Of a stretch of DNA of 13,115 nucleotides, positions 12,597 to 13,115 are shown in pieces. The stretch lies in contig JAOZTV010000009.1 in NCBI GenBank assembly GCA_029939015.1, positions 1 to 13,115 of the forward strand. The letters are read 5' to 3'. The notes below the pieces were generated by a model. It did no database searches. It had not been told where the DNA came from and saw only the letters and a program-made list of their open reading frames with translations. Source of the stretch: Candidatus Aminicenantota bacterium (GTDB lineage: Bacteria; Acidobacteriota; Aminicenantia; UBA2199). The position numbers were made by a program, and so were the translations under genes. The stretch's first letter is position 1. The number at the start of each line of letters is the position of its first letter.

Positions 12597-13115
12597 TTAC
12601 TTATAATAGATTTTATTCTTTGATGTAGAAATAAGCATCAATGTTGTCTGTCCAATTTTAAATTCACTTTGATCAGATATTTCTAATAAAGATATTTTTT
12701 TATTATCTAAAAAAGTTCCATTAGTACTGCCAAGATCTCTTAAAATAATTTTTTCATTTCTAATTTCAATTGCTAGATGTTTTCTTGAAATTTCTTTGTC
12801 TGGTATTATTAAGTCAACCTTGCCCCTTCCAATAATTATATATGGTTTCTCAATTTTATAAATATACCCTGCTCTGGCACCTCTGATTATAGCAACTGAA
12901 AGCTTTTTGTCCTCAGGTAGCTCAAGATTTTCATCTGACCATAGAGAATCATTTATGTTTTTTTTTATTATTTTTGCTGTATCTTTTTTGCTTGCAGATT
13001 CTTCATCACTAAATTGTGTAGTAACAGTAAAAACATGATTACATTTTGAACATTTTAATTTTGTACTACTTGATATATTAACATCAGGTACATTATATTT
13101 TGCTGAACAATTACT
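12597..13115 (-). CDS. Zinc-ribbon/FHA domain protein (5' end outside the window)
   Basis: At least 172 residues of a cytoplasmic regulatory protein; probably only the first five to eight residues are missing. The visible start carries an MJ0042-type zinc ribbon: Cys-x-Ala-Lys-Tyr with a preceding cysteine outside or at the edge, VPDVNIS, then Cys-x-x-Cys in KCSKCNHVF. A polar linker (about 33-72) follows. A C-terminal FHA domain (about 80-165) contains IIGRGKVDLIIPD, EISRKHLAIEI and ILRDLGSTNGTFL, the Arg, Ser and Asn-Gly residues that normally bind phosphothreonine. The domain pair is known from bacterial envelope or secretion regulators. Reading: stop TAA at 12597-12599, one base before the GTG of the membrane gene. 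It opens the visible operon, so a kinase-linked signal may feed the downstream envelope genes. No kinase gene is present here. Confidence 0.85.
   Translation of the reverse strand, partial: SNCSAKYNVPDVNISSSTKLKCSKCNHVFTVTTQFSDEESASKKDTAKIIKKNINDSLWSDENLELPEDKKLSVAIIRGARAGYIYKIEKPYIIIGRGKVDLIIPDKEISRKHLAIEIRNEKIILRDLGSTNGTFLDNKKISLLEISDQSEFKIGQTTLMLISTSKNKIYYK

Overview
This is a very AT-rich bacterial window. The envelope genes suggest a Gram-negative-type cell: an OmpA/MotB-like peptidoglycan-binding protein, secreted proteins and a Tat-type signal. The six-cluster iron-sulfur membrane protein, DUF362 protein and small glutaredoxin suggest an anaerobic or redox-flexible metabolism. The lineage cannot be fixed from this stretch; several low-GC anaerobic phyla would fit.

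Left part, plus strand (1-3279): a GT4-like glycosyltransferase and a polytopic sulfatase/LtaS-type membrane enzyme, 2 bases apart. They are probably the end of a surface-polysaccharide or envelope-decoration cluster.

Accessory patch (about 3280-5300): a 3'-truncated RhuM-like gene overlaps a DUF1186 gene. The DUF1186 gene ends in a long A-rich poly-lysine tract, after which another frame stays open. Convergent to it is a YafQ-type toxin with an upstream partner of unrecognised family. A perfect 9-bp inverted repeat flanks the predicted -35 box of the toxin-antitoxin promoter.

Redox operon, minus strand (8513 down to 5410): a small secreted binding-protein-like protein, a Tat-signal DUF362 protein, and a NapH-NapG-like fusion with six predicted [4Fe-4S] clusters. 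A promoter lies upstream at about 8534-8562 and an intrinsic terminator at about 5341-5369. A CxxC glutaredoxin with its own promoter and a leader hairpin lies just upstream of this operon.

Envelope operon, minus strand (13115 down to 8923): an MJ0042-type zinc-ribbon/FHA protein lacking only its first few residues, then a membrane protein of the alkaline-phosphatase superfamily, an inner-membrane-anchored coiled-coil OmpA protein, and a YitT-family membrane protein. The phosphatase-like gene is notable. Two ORFs (12595-12203 and 12013-10952) share one reading frame and are separated by a single TAA, and the positions where metal ligands are expected look substituted. It therefore looks like a pseudoenzyme that also carries a premature stop.

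No tRNA, rRNA, CRISPR array or insertion sequence was seen. I did not find a clearly new system. The best leads are the interrupted pseudo-phosphatase in the FHA/OmpA operon, the Fe-S fusion with an internal twin-arginine segment, and the A-tract frameshift in the DUF1186 gene.
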